Shown in pieces: positions 47,872 through 58,850 of a stretch of DNA of 64,000 nt. Source of the stretch: Desmodus rotundus (taxonomy: Eukaryota > Chordata > Mammalia > Chiroptera > Phyllostomidae); contig NC_071398.1 in assembly GCF_022682495.2 (NCBI RefSeq), forward strand, positions 10,112,934 to 10,176,933, in the 5' to 3' direction. Numbering within the stretch: position 1 is the first letter of the stretch; every line of letters starts with the position of its first letter. The translations under genes were made by a program, and so were the position numbers. The notes under the pieces were generated by a model. The model did no database searches, was not told where the DNA came from, and saw only the letters and a list, made by a program, of their open reading frames with translations.

Positions 47872-48068
47872 CAGGGGTGTCAAACTCATTTTCACCAGGG
47901 GTGTCAAACTCATTTTCACCGCAGTTGCCTTCAAAGGGCTGAAATAATTTTAGGACTGTATAAATGTAACTACTCCTTAACTGTTAAGTAGTTGAAATTA
48001 CACTTGGCCCTTTGAAGGCAACCAGGAGGCTGATGTGGCCCCCAGTGAAAATGACTTTGCCACCCCTG
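47872..48068 (+). mobile_element. Nonautonomous hAT with perfect 8-bp TSD
   Basis: Left terminus 'caggggtgtcaaactcattt' and right terminus 'gactttgccacccctg' are inverted repeats. Identical 8-mers tggtatgc flank it at 47864-47871 and 48069-48076, the signature of hAT transposition. The interior is a long imperfect foldback (ttgccttcaaagggc against gccctttgaaggcaa). The 24-bp left terminus is present twice in tandem (47872-47895 and 47896-47919). There is no coding capacity. Confidence 0.93.
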
Positions 48069-48254
48069 TGGTATGCCAAATAACCTACCATAACGGTAGG
48101 TATATGACACTGAGTGATGGGAAAATGCATGTAAAATTCTTAGCACAGAACTTGGCTTATAGAAAACCAAGTTCTTTTTACACCATCAAAGAAATGATGA
48201 ACGATTTGCTCTTTTGTGGTTGTAAAATGGAAATCAATGAATAAATATTAGAAA

Positions 48255-48420
48255 TCTGACAGACATGGTTTCAAATTGGAAAGCTAGATCAATCATTTAT
48301 TTCTGTATGACCTTGGCCAATTTTGGTATTCCTTTTATCTCAATTTTCTCGATTTTGAATGGGAATAATTATATTGATTTTGTAGAACTGGTTTGAGATT
48401 TATAATTTAGATATGCACAT
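48255..48420 (+). mobile_element. MIR SINE, plus strand
   Basis: 'tgtatgaccttggccaattt' followed by 'ctcaattttctcgattttga' and 'atgggaataattatattga' is the MIR order (TGTGTGACCTTGGGCAAGTC, then TCAGTTTCCTCATCTG, then AAATGGGGATAATAATA). Confidence 0.75.
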
Positions 48421-50669
48421 AATAAAGTATATTATTCTATTTAATTCATTTCCATTCAAATGTCAATACATTGCAGATTTTTTAAAGTAACCATTTAGAA
48501 AATTTAAATTTATTTCCTGCTTTCTCAATTCAATCATCAGCAGTATCAAACTTTATCATTTAAATGGGTGATAGGCAAGGCTTTGTAAGAGGTTATTACA
48601 GTCTTTTCAGATGCTTGCTTTCATAATGATGGATTATCACTATATAGAGGTTAAAATGAATGATGGAAGCAAGTTGGCTCCCTTTGGGAGTTTCCAAGAA
48701 ATTGTAAGAATATGTACAAGACTGAATCCATTCAGTGCTAAAGATACATTAATACCTGTTAATGTATCTTCTTTTTTTCTCATTTGATGGACCATTTATT
48801 TTATATAGGTTTTCATTTACTCATTAAAGTGGTATGCACCATTAGCCTGGACTTCTAAATAGAAAGCAATATAATAAGCTACCTGCAGACAGTCTCTGGA
48901 GTCCTCCTACACATGCCCAGAATTCAGCCAGCAGGAATTCATATTCTGTATGGGGCCTTTTGATTATGCACCAGTCATATTGTTGTATTTTGTCCAGTTC
49001 TAATATGCTCTTTTGACAATCAGGATGAAAGAAACTCCTGATGAAAAATATGCAAGAATAACTTGTTCAATTAAGTGTGTTTCCCCTCTCCAACTTGGGC
49101 TTATTTGGCCTCAAAGCATCCTATTGGTCGTCTTTGTATTTAAAGTCCTAAAATGTTCCATGAAAATTCCACCGAAGAATGCTATTTATATAATAGATTC
49201 ATGAAGCTTTTTTAAATAAGAAAAGTAATGTGAGCACTTTTTGGAAGTTTTGAAAATTGCAGGAGCATATAAAAGCCAAATAGCCCTCATCCTTTTTCCT
49301 ACTGTCATTACCGTGCCTTATTAAATAACTTACTATATGTTATTTTGTTTTTAAATAACCCTTTTCTGACAAGTGGCCACCAAATGTATTAGGCAGAGGG
49401 AATATGGAGGGGGCATGCTACCTTAAATCATCGACTCTAGAATCCTGTCCATGTGGCTGGCTCATACTGGAGTGTAGTTTGGTGGACCGCTGGAGTGCGG
49501 GTTTGCAGAAGAGAAGCCCAGCGGAAACGCAATGAGGGTAAGGGGCAGGGAATGGTACTTAGACATTCAGTTCTCATTGCTCAGAAATCTACTTTGAGCT
49601 CAACGATTCCTTTTGTTATAGCTCTATAAATTGAGGTGAATTTTCATTATACATGGCCTGAATTAATCCCTATAATAAACCTCTAAAGAAAGTATCATGC
49701 TCCTTAGCTCACTCACAAGAACCCTGATGCTCAGAAAGTTAAATCACATTGTCTGCAGTCCCAGGAAGGAAACTTTCATTTACCCAGCAATTATTTAAGT
49801 ATTTAGCACCAACTAAATCCTGCCACTGTGTTGAGATGCTAAAGAAGGTTCCTGATGATGGAGAACACTCAGTTCTATTAATTGTGGGAGTATCATTCAG
49901 ATTATGTCATCGTTATCTCAGTTATGCTTCTGTTTTATAGGACTATTTTCAGCAATTGTCATTTCAGTTAAGTTGTGACAGGACTGCCATTTTTTTCCAG
50001 GGGCCTCACACAGGAAGAATACTGAGGCAGAGAGAGAAAAACTGATGGCACTCACTGAACAATACATTACTATCCTTTCAGATCTCTTTTTTGCAGGTTT
50101 GGATTAGGAGCTGTTAGAGGCCCATACGTAGTACCTTCATACTGATACTACCCTACCAAACTGTGGCTATTTCCTTTAGGCTCCTTGTGGTCTTGGTTGT
50201 GTGGTCCAGCAGCCAGAATAAATCTGGACCAGGAGGGCTTCCTATGTAAGTGATTCATATTCATAATAGTGGCTTAATGCAAATTATGGACTCCATGAAA
50301 CCATAATCTTAAGTCAAAAGCAATATGGGTCTTTAGGTCTGAATTGCATCATCCTAAAACTGAAGGCAACAGTCAGCTAAATGATCTATCAAAGAGCTTC
50401 TAGATAAGCAAGGAAACACTGAATGCATCATCACTTTCTTCACCTCTCTCGTCATTTTCTCTACTCCTACCAGGCGCCTTGGGGTTTTCATTTTTTTAAC
50501 CTCAAAATACTGTTCACTTTAAATAAAAATTCATTTATATCTTCTGCTTTTTTCACCTATTTCCAAGACTACATTTATGTGGCTAACTGGTCCTTTGGGG
50601 AGTTCTGGCAGAAGATCAGATGGAGGTAGGAGGAGGATGTTGGGTCACTGTTTTTATAATAAAGAATTT
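48421..50669. other. Unique AT-rich sequence with two hairpins
   Basis: No gene recognised. Perfect inverted repeats occur at 48721-48736 and 48741-48770 (separate entry). A short 49430-49550 segment is less AT-rich but unidentified. Confidence 0.45.
48721..48770. repeat. Two adjacent perfect hairpins
   Basis: First, actgaat-cc-attcagt (7-bp stem, 2-nt loop, 48721-48736). Second, aagatacattaa-tacctg-ttaatgtatctt (12-bp perfect stem, 6-nt loop, 48741-48770), followed by a T-rich run. Neither lies in a recognised transposon. Confidence 0.85.
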
Positions 50670-51490
50670 ATCTGGTCTTTGTCCTGAGATCTTGGGAGGA
50701 AAATTTCTAAATCCTTTTTGTAGTGGTAGGAGTATCTCTGTTATTCATGGTGGGACCACACCTGTATTTTTGCTAATAAAATAACTCAATGATAAACCCC
50801 CAGAAAAGTAAATGCCTAGAGAGTTGGGCCCCTAGACAGTCGGAATGGGCGTGGCCATGATGGAAAGATCAACACGTGACTAGAGGGTTGGATTTTTGAG
50901 CCAACTGCTATCAGCCTGACCTCCCAACGTCTGCCCAGGGTAGGAGGGTCAAAGATTGAGTTTAGTCACGTGGCACATGATTCAATGAATGCTACCTATG
51001 CAATGAAAAACTAACAAAAATTCTGGACATCTGAAGCTTGGGTGAGCTTCCTGGTTGGCGAACACATAATGGTCCTAGAGAGTGACAAGCCCTGTCCCAC
51101 AGGGCGAGAACATTGTAGCTCCATGTTTAGGGCCCCCTCGGACCTCTCACTGTGCCTTTCATTGTTTCTTAGTTTTTCTTGGCCTGTCCTGATTTGTATC
51201 CTTCGTAATAAAACTGTAATCATAAGCAGGGCACTGCCTGAGTCTCTGAGTCATTCTAGTGAATTGTCAAACCTGAGAGGCAGTGGACTCCACAGATTTG
51301 TAGCTTACTGGTCAGAGGTGTGTGTGGCTTGGGAACACCAGAACCACCAGCTGGCGTCTGATGTTCTGACGGTCTTGTCGAGGACTGTGCTTTCAGCATG
51401 TGGAGTCTGCCATAACTCTCGGCAGGGTTCAAGTTGCGTTGCACCATGGCAGACACTAAGTGTTGGTCTCTGCCCAGATACTCACATAGC
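50670..51490 (+). mobile_element. Solitary endogenous-retrovirus LTR, plus strand
   Basis: A ~0.8-kb LTR is recognised by a long series of consensus-like blocks, starting 'ctggtctttgtcctgagatc' and including 'tattcatggtgggaccacac', 'cggaatgggcgtggccatga' and 'actagagggttggatttttg', with a polyadenylation-type 'cgtaataaaactgtaatc' near 51210. There is no internal proviral sequence next to it. A 156-codon open frame within it (51042-51512) is not a viral gene. Family not named with certainty. Confidence 0.75.
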
Positions 51491-51605
51491 CTTGCACTAT
51501 TATTGTGTCTAGTCTCAGCTGAAGTGTGCTTTTGCTTTACGGGGCTGGCATCTGTGACTTTCTTTGCAGGGCTGTCTTAAGGCTACTAGAGCCAAATTGA
51601 CCAAA

Positions 51606-52003
51606 GTTCTGGGTTGAATTTTGATTTCCCAAACTCCTGTGTCAAGGCTCTAACCTCAGAATGTGGCTGCACACAGATGTGGGGCCTTTAAAGTGGGAAT
51701 TAAGTTAAATTGAGGCCACTGAGGTGGGCTGTAACCCACTCTGAATGATATCCTTATAAGAAGAGGAAGTTTGGACACAAAATGAGACACCAGGGATGCA
51801 ATAACACAAAGAAAAGGCCATGTGTGGACACAGCAAGAAGGCAACCATCTGCAAGCCAAGGAGAGAGGCCTTAGGAGGCATTGAACCTACCAACACCTTG
51901 ATCTTGGACTTCTACCATCCAGAACTGTGAGGAAATAAATTTCTATTGTTTAAGTTGCCCGGTCAGTGGCCTTTTGTTATAGCAGCCCTGGCAAACTAAT
52001 ACA
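51606..52003 (+). mobile_element. MLT1-type MaLR LTR, plus strand
   Basis: The element begins near 'gggttgaattttgatttccc' and shows 'gatatccttataagaagagg', 'aggccatgtgtggacacagc', 'cttgatcttggacttctacc' and 'gaactgtgaggaaataaatt', ending 'gcaaactaataca', all in MLT1 order. It is a solitary LTR of a nonautonomous ancient retroviral-like family and stands only ~115 bp from the unrelated LTR to its left. Confidence 0.88.
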
Positions 52004-52659
52004 ACCACATGTACATAAAAGTAGAAAATACTTAAGAATGTATGTACTTCTGTTTGACCCATAACTAATGGCTAATTAGCACAGCGGTAGGAAAACCCAA
52101 TTCTTCTGCCTTGAGACATCACAAACTCTGTGGGACGTAATTTATACCTCATACTTCCCTGCAGGTTCTTGCAAAAGATGGAACTTTGTCTGAAATTGTA
52201 TCCTTGTTTGACTTCATTCCCCTACTCCATTTCTGCTTTCTCCTGGGAGCATTTTGTTAATAAACCACTTAAACATGAACCCTAGTTTCAAGATCTAACT
52301 TTTAGCTAATCCATTGTAACAGAAGGTACTTAGTCTACTGACTTTTTTCCTATGGGATTACCCTAGGTTGGCTAGCCCATTGGCCAATATTAACTTCCCC
52401 TCTCAAGATAGTCAAACTGTATAACTCTCACTTTCTAGGTCTATTAACCTCTTTATTTGTATTGAACTGGGAGTGGTAATAGCTTTCTTGATGAAAGTTC
52501 CAGAGTGCAGCTTTATTATCTATATTTTACCACTGAGCTTATTATATTAATAGAAAAATAGAAAATTATATAACAAAAAGATCATGGTATTCATAATCAT
52601 TGACTCTGATTACAAATTTATATATTTACTGTGTTTGTCTTAGTTACAAGGAACATAGT
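52004..52659. other. Unique AT-rich sequence
   Basis: No gene or nameable repeat. Confidence 0.5.
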
Positions 52660-52885
52660 AATAAAGTAGAAAACTCTACGGATTCTAGAGCTTTGTTACC
52701 TAACAGGTAAATGACCAAAGGTAAGTCCAAGGTACTATAGCTCTCTGTATGTCAGTATCTTCGCCTATAAAATATGGATAATTATCTATTCTATTGTTTT
52801 TCTTCATTGAGTTAACATACCCAAAATATTTATACTGGTAAATGCTCAATAAATTGTAGCTGCTGCCATTATTGTCTGTTGAACA
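52660..52885 (+). mobile_element. MIR SINE, plus strand, within duplicated segment
   Basis: The order 'ctacggattctagagctttg', 'taaatgaccaaaggtaagtc', 'gtcagtatcttcgcctataa', 'aatatggataattatctatt' and 'tactggtaaatgctcaataa' matches MIR from near its tRNA-related head to its 3' end. Most of it belongs to the left arm of the inverted duplication. Confidence 0.75.
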
Positions 52886-52909
52886 GACTATTTAGAGTAT
52901 TCGAGTATT
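52698..52909 (+). repeat. Left arm of ~210-bp inverted duplication
   Basis: This arm aligns with the reverse complement of 53773-53982 at roughly 95% identity (about ten substitutions and two small gaps counted by eye). Unrelated MIR copies differ far more than that, so the two arms are a duplication and not two independent MIR insertions. The similarity extends past the MIR into 'actatttagagtattcgagt'. Confidence 0.93.
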
Positions 52910-53039
52910 TGTAGAGTATCCTTGAAAGGAGAGGTAAGAAAAGTATTTTCATCGAATACTTCTCTTTATGCCCTAACTTGCAAAATTATGCCCCACCCAC
53001 TCTTTCCAGAGCAGAGAGAACTCTACCAATAGGCCCTGG

Positions 53040-53340
53040 AGATGCTTACATTTACTCAACACACATTTGTATACAAGATATCTGTCTAGGCACTCAGAAC
53101 ATACCAGTACACATGGAAGACGAAGTCTCGGGCATCATGAGACATGCAGATGGACAGTGGAAAGGGAAGGGCACCACTTTTCCATTTGAGAAAATGACCG
53201 GGCTGGAAATTGTAGATCCCCTGGGTATGGAAGTCAGCAAAGACCTCTGGGAATGGGTGGCATTTGAAGAAAAGCCAGTCATGAAAAGGGACAGGCTGAA
53301 AGACTTTTTAAAGGAGAGAAAGCAGCAATTGTCATTGTCC
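53040..53340 (+). mobile_element. Ancient interspersed repeat in the inverted-repeat spacer
   Basis: 'actcaacacacatttgtata' and 'ctaggcactcagaacatacc' followed by 'gggtggcatttgaagaaaag' resemble the old repeat class at 32340-32940. A 121-codon frame (52978-53343) reads through it with no recognisable domain; I treat it as noncoding. Confidence 0.4.
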
Positions 53341-53772
53341 TGATAAAGAATTTGTTTTGTCAGATAAAAAACAAATAAAAATAATGAAATGATAAAAAAA
53401 GTTGTAAACCTTCAGAGTTCCCTGACCTACATAGGAAAGTTCTCTTGAGATATTCCTTATATACAAATAAAGTAATTAACTTGGCCTTAAAATAACAGCA
53501 AACAAAAATCACCATACCATAAAAATGTTTGAAATTTTTTTCCAAAGGTCTCCACGTAAATCAAGCTGATGGGCTTACGGAGCTATCTGTGAAACAGATT
53601 TACTCATTAGATCCTAGAATTTCAAGTATTGCGTCATATTTGTTTAGAGTTCTCAGGAAGACCTGAGAAGCCTGAAGGAGCCAAAAGAGAAAGTGAAATG
53701 TCAAATACCTGCTCACATTTGCCCTAAAATAACTCCTGGACAGTAACTTTTGAAATATACTACAAATATGCT

Positions 53773-53982
53773 AATACTCGAATACTCTAAATAGTCTATT
53801 CAACAGACAATAGTGACAGCAGCTACAATTTATTGAACATTTACCAGTACAAATATTTTGGATATGTTAACTCAATGAAGAAAAAAACAATAGAATAATG
53901 ATCCATACTTTATAGGTGATGATACTGACATACAGAGAGCTATAGTACCTTGGACTTACCTTTGGTCATTTACCTGTTAGGT
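53773..53982 (-). repeat. Right arm of ~210-bp inverted duplication
   Basis: Reverse-complement partner of 52698-52909, with ~860 bp of spacer between the arms. Differences include a T5 versus T7 homopolymer and a three-base gap. Sequence outside the arms does not match, so the breakpoints are sharp. Confidence 0.93.
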
Positions 53983-54614
53983 GGCTCATTTAATCCACAT
54001 CCTTCCTAAGGTCTGTGTTCTCCAGTTTTGTGTAAGTGGATTGAAACTTTCCCAGCTCAAATCTGACTCTGAGCTTCTCTAAATGTTCATCAAAGATAAT
54101 ACTGAAAAATTCAATTACGCTCTCCCCCCACCCTTTTATTTCAAAAGGAAGAAAACCTTGCCATAATCAGTGCAGCTATTTTTAAATTGCAGGAGGGCAG
54201 GAATGGAGGTACACATTAATGAGCTGATGTCATATTAATGTAGTCTTTTTGATCTTGTAATCATGAGCTCTTTACAAATCATGTTTGGTTTCAAGATTGT
54301 GATTCGAGACTCCTGGTTGCAGACGTATAATTTAAATACCATTAAAGGAAGCTCCAGATGTTTCAAGGGAAACATTTCTTATATTTAAGAATGAAGCCAC
54401 AGAAGACAATCTTGTCTAACTAGCTGGGTGCCCACGGGCAATTTGCTTTGTCTCTCAAGGCCTTCAATTCTCTGCATGGATTGGTTGATTTCCAGGGCTC
54501 TTTCAGCTTTGATGTTGTATGAAAGTTGTCCAAGATTTGATAAATCTAGGGAAAAAGTCATAAAACAGAAGTCTCAAAATAAGGTCAGATGATAGGCCTA
54601 GTAGTATTAATTTA
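53983..54614. other. Unique sequence
   Basis: No gene or nameable repeat. Confidence 0.5.
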
Positions 54615-54798
54615 AAATATATATATACATATATATACACATATACATATGTATATGTATATATACATATGTATACATATATGTATATATATATGTACAT
54701 ATATATACATATGTATATGTATATACATATACATATATATATATATATATACATATGTATATATATGTATATGTATATATGTATATATATATATATAT
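54615..54798. repeat. AT-rich (TA/TACA/TATG)n microsatellite
   Basis: About 184 bp of alternating purine-pyrimidine repeat, mainly TA with interspersed CA and TG. Because TA, CA and TG alternate, it is close to self-complementary and can fold into cruciform or hairpin forms. Frames reading IYIYIY on both strands are artefacts. Confidence 0.95.
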
Positions 54799-55010
54799 GG
54801 GCCTGACTGGTGGGGTTCTGTTGGTCAGGCATCATCCCGCAAAGCAAAAGGTCTTCAGTTCGATTCCCAGTCAGGGCACATGCCTGGGTTGTGGGTTTGG
54901 GCCCTCGTCAGGGTGCATACAAAAGGCAGCCAATCAATGTTTCTCTCCCTCTCTTTCTCCCTACCTTCCCTTCTCTCTAAAAACAAGTACATAAAATTAA
55001 AAAAAAAATT
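54799..55010 (+). mobile_element. VES-type SINE, second head type, plus strand
   Basis: The head reads 'ggcctgactggtggggttct', then 'catcatcccgcaaagcaaaa', then a near-perfect B box ('agttcgattcc'), a second pseudo-head block 'ggttgtgggtttgggccct', the CT-rich body and an A-rich tail. It starts exactly where the AT microsatellite ends. No convincing TSD. Confidence 0.88.
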
Positions 55011-56304
55011 TAAGTTCAGTTTACACTTTCGGTTTTTTTTTTTTTGAAAGGGGGTTGGTGTCTTGTCATTCTGCATTAAGACACATGCTGATGTGCCCAT
55101 AGAATCTGAACGTCAGGGTACAGGTCACACTGCTTAGTGATGAGGGTACATTGAAAGCAGGACCTTGATTAGTTTTGTGACAACTCTTTCTAAAGCTTCA
55201 GTATCCTTTGGCTAGGTAAAAAAGCTTTTACAACAAAGCATTCTTGCTGATTGTATTGAAAAGAAAAAGAGGGGAACCAAGGAAAGGAAAACAACCCCAT
55301 GACACAAAACTCAACATTTAAAAGTGATTTGAAAACAAAACGAAAATCAGAATGATAAAAAAGCCAGATCAGCATGATGGTGCCGTCAGAAACAGTTCCT
55401 CAGAGGAAAGGCAAAATGGTTTTTCAAAGATGAATGTTTTTGTTCTTGGAATATTCTTCATTAGGTGGACGCTATGTATTTATTGAAGGTCAGGAATTTT
55501 AGCTTAAGTGCTAGAACAATTGGATGGAACACACAGAGTGATTTCTTCAAGGACTGCTCAAGGAATTGTTCCTCCTTGGTGGCTGAAACACTTTCAGGTC
55601 TGCTTTTCTGACAGCTGTGTGGTTATGAATATTTATAGTCTTGCCACACATGAAAAATAAAATGTTTTGTTCCAGCCCCACAATGAAATGTATATGCTGC
55701 TTTTGGAAGAAATAGGGGGAAGTGGTAAACAATTAGTTATCTTTGAAACTGAATCTCTAATATGAATTATTTTTGGCATATAAAGCACTACCATTGAATG
55801 GTTTCTGAGTGAAGAGGTTTATTAATTCCTTTTTGATTTATACCACTTCAATTATCCTTGATAAAAGTTATCTCCGGTAAGGGAGTCCATTGTTTCACAA
55901 TTAATTCCTTTAAAATTTGTAGGTGTTCTTTTCTTAATTGAAAACAGAGTTCTTGGATGTCCAAAAAGCTCAGCAGACCTCAAGTAGCTGAATACAAAAT
56001 ATAGCATATTAGATAGGATCTTAAAACAGATCATATTACCTGCATCTTTTAAATTTTGATGCTGTCTTTCACATATATTTTCATAGTTTTATTGAGCAAA
56101 AGGCCATATAATTTTTAACAGCCTTAGTTATAAACCCCTTATTTACAGAGAGAGAACCAATACATAATGTTATAGTCTCATGAAACAGCCTATTTGGTTA
56201 TAAGCACATGCTCACTTTATAGGAGGACATATTTTTGCCTCAGTTTCTAATTTCTAGGAAATCGAGTTGTAAATGATGTTTTTAAAGGAAATACAATTCC
56301 ATAC
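55011..56304. other. Unique sequence
   Basis: T-run at about 55034-55045. No gene recognised. Confidence 0.5.
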
Positions 56305-56319
56305 AAAGAAGCAGGGACA

Positions 56320-56534
56320 GCCCTGACCTGGGAAATAAGTCAGTTAGAGCTTTATCCCAATACACCAAGGCTGCAGGTTCAACCCCCAGTCAGGACACAT
56401 ATAAGAATCAACCAGTGAATGTATAAATAAGTGGCCAACAAATCTCTCTCTCTGTCTCTCTCTCTCTGTCTCTCTCTTTCTCTTTCTCTCTCTCCTCTCT
56501 CAAATCAATATATTTTTTAAAAACGTTAAAAATA
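56320..56534 (+). mobile_element. VES-type SINE, third head type, plus strand, perfect TSD
   Basis: The head differs from the other copies: 'ccctgacctgggaaataagt', 'cagttagagctttatcccaa', 'tacaccaaggctgcaggttc', then 'gaatcaaccagtgaatgtat' and a long (TC)n body ending in 'aaatcaatatat'. A perfect 15-bp TSD, aaagaagcagggaca, lies at 56305-56319 and 56535-56549. Confidence 0.93.
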
Positions 56535-56549
56535 AAAGAAGCAGGGACA

Positions 56550-58391
56550 AGGCTAATGATAGAAGGAAGAAAATGCAGCACAATTGTTGCCTTTGTAAGG
56601 CTGGTCTACTAAGTAGGACTGATTGCAGGAACTCATGGATTCGTCTACGAGGATGGAAAAGAATGAGTCTACCCACATTGATCTTCCATCTGTCAATGAT
56701 TTAACCACAGGGCTTCATTCCCACCCTTGCTTCTGCATTTTGAATGTGGGAGCAAAGGCTTCCCTGTGCCTCGAACATCAACAAAGAAAGCGTCAGGATA
56801 GGAGGGTGGCAGGCACTTGGGGCCAGCATGCAGGTCATACAAATCTACTTAGAGCCAGCCTGGAACAGGCTCCAAAAGTAGCAGCTACAACAAGAGCCAG
56901 GCTGGTGTTGAGTGAGTGAGTTGTTTGATTACATGCAGTAAACTGTGACATTTTAACTCCATTCTCTTTGAAGCTCTTCAAATATAGCAATCCTTTCTCA
57001 GCTGTGCATTTCTAGGTCACAATCATAAACTATTGTATACTTCTGCTAAAGTGAGTATCCTGGATCAGACATGTGTAAACACTTTCAAGTTAAAGTTGAT
57101 GTGTTCACATTGTCATGGTCGTGCTTTCTCACCAATACCACATTTGAGATCGTGAACTTGTGGGTCTCTCGTATCCATCCTCCAACCTTTACCTACTGCT
57201 CCCCATGAGATAGTCTCACTCATGCTCAGTTCCGCAACAATCCTGTATATGCGTGTTCCTGCCATAGCGTTAATTATTCACCTCTGAACACTGTGTCCCA
57301 CTCAGCAACAGCGAGATACTCTTTCCAATCTAATATGATCAAATAACTTTTGTACCAGTGTATAACTTCTATTCAGGTGACATGTAAATATGTACACCTA
57401 AAAATTAGCTGGAAGGTTGGGAGGAAGGAAGTTAAGAGTCAGAAAATATGAAGCCGAAAGAAAATTAGCATCCAAAATTCATGTCTTCCTCCTTCTCTCC
57501 CCTCTCCTGTTTTTTGTACTACTTCATCTTTTCTGTCTTAGCTAAAGGCAAGTTGTACTCATTATCTTAAGTAACCACACTTTTAATATACTTTGATGAG
57601 GCATATAAAAGGTTTCATTACTAAACATGTGATGAAATAATTTGTGGCCTAAACAAAACTTGTGAACTACCCCAGGCTTTTGTTGATATTTATGATATAA
57701 AACTATCATAGAAATAACCCTGATTCAAACTATGTAACTTATAACTCAAAGTCCTGGCTGCATCATGTTGTGGCAAAGCTGGAGACATTATCTGAACTAA
57801 GGCAAAGAACAATATCGACATGGATTTACTGATCTGAATGCATTCTTCCAAAGAAACCACTATAGTCAGTCATTGAACAAATTTCAGTAGTAAAGTTTGG
57901 TTACCCACTAGGGAATCTTGGCATGGGAGAAGAATGGTCATAACATTATTTGTTGATATTAATGATTTTTCTCATTGGACCATTACTTTCTTTAGAGTTA
58001 AATTGATGGGAAGTAGGTTGGGAAAAGGAAGGGAATCTGGCCTTCTCTGGAGTGATAATCGTGAGAACCACACCACCCTCAGCTGGTCCTAGAGACTTGG
58101 CAGGACCTGCATCATGACGGAAATCCAGGCAAACCGGCCCTTTGGCATGTGGGCATAGCTTCAGAATGATTCCTACGTCGCTGGAGCAACATCTAATATC
58201 TTGTAAGTGCTGGGCTCCAGTCACATAAAGCCATACTGTTTAACTACTTTTAGAGTGTTGACATAGTTGGAATCCAAATTTTCCTTATGTTGCTTAGAAT
58301 CAAATACACATGCACTCTTCTTCTTTTTTTTTTTTTACCCTTCCAGGTTACTTTTATATTATTTGCAGAAAATAAAAGTAGAAGCATTGAT
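56550..58391. other. Unique sequence
   Basis: No gene recognised; frames up to 98 codons have no family resemblance. T-run at 58324-58336. Confidence 0.45.
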
Positions 58392-58850
58392 GGAGCTCAG
58401 GACCCACCACCCCAAATTATGTCACCTTGGTATGTTAAATATTTTAAGGTGAAGGACTATGACAAAGCCACAGAAGCAGGAAGGTCATTTTGCCATTCTC
58501 ACCCTTTTTTCTCTTGAGGCACAAAGCCCTCACGTGAGAGGGCCCTCTCTATATGCAGAGAAAAGGCGCATCCTTATCTTCCAAGCCAAAAGGATGCTGG
58601 GAGAATCCTAAGGAACGGGCCTTGTTAAGTTTCCCCTAGTGTTTACAACACTTACCTCATCCTCCTTAACCTGTTGTATTTCTTCAGGGCTGCCTGCTCT
58701 AAAAGTACTCAAGTCTAACTGTTTCTTCCAGGCTTCACTTCCTTACGAAGGTTCTCCTGTCATTTAAACTTAAATAAATGTATACGCTTTTCTCCTGTTA
58801 AACTGACCGGTTTAATTTCCAGATATATCCAGGGACCTTAAGAGAGTCAG
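58392..58850 (+). mobile_element. ERV-type LTR, plus strand, family not named
   Basis: The block 'agctcaggacccaccacccc' is followed by 'gcacaaagccctcacgtgag', 'aaggatgctgggagaatcct', 'cttgttaagtttcccctagt' and 'aaacttaaataaatgtatac' (polyadenylation-signal region), ending near 'aaccctttt'. This order fits a mammalian retroviral LTR with U3, R/AATAAA and U5. No proviral interior adjoins it. Confidence 0.6.

Noticed and set aside
47872..47919. Two 24-bp direct repeats as a possible CRISPR-like array
   Set aside because: Only two copies, no spacers, and the unit is a hAT terminus in a vertebrate genome.
51042..51512. 156-codon plus-strand frame as a coding gene
   Set aside because: It lies almost wholly inside a recognised solitary LTR; chance frame in noncoding LTR sequence.
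52978..53343. 121-codon frame between the inverted-repeat arms as a cargo gene
   Set aside because: The arms have no transposon termini or TSD, and the frame reads through old repeat-like DNA with no recognisable domain.
52660..53982. Inverted arms explained as two independent MIR insertions
   Set aside because: Independent MIR copies are typically far more diverged than the ~5% seen, and the match includes non-MIR flanking sequence.
54503..55047. Overlapping 114- and 132-codon frames rich in Tyr/Ile
   Set aside because: Pure translation of the AT microsatellite plus a SINE.
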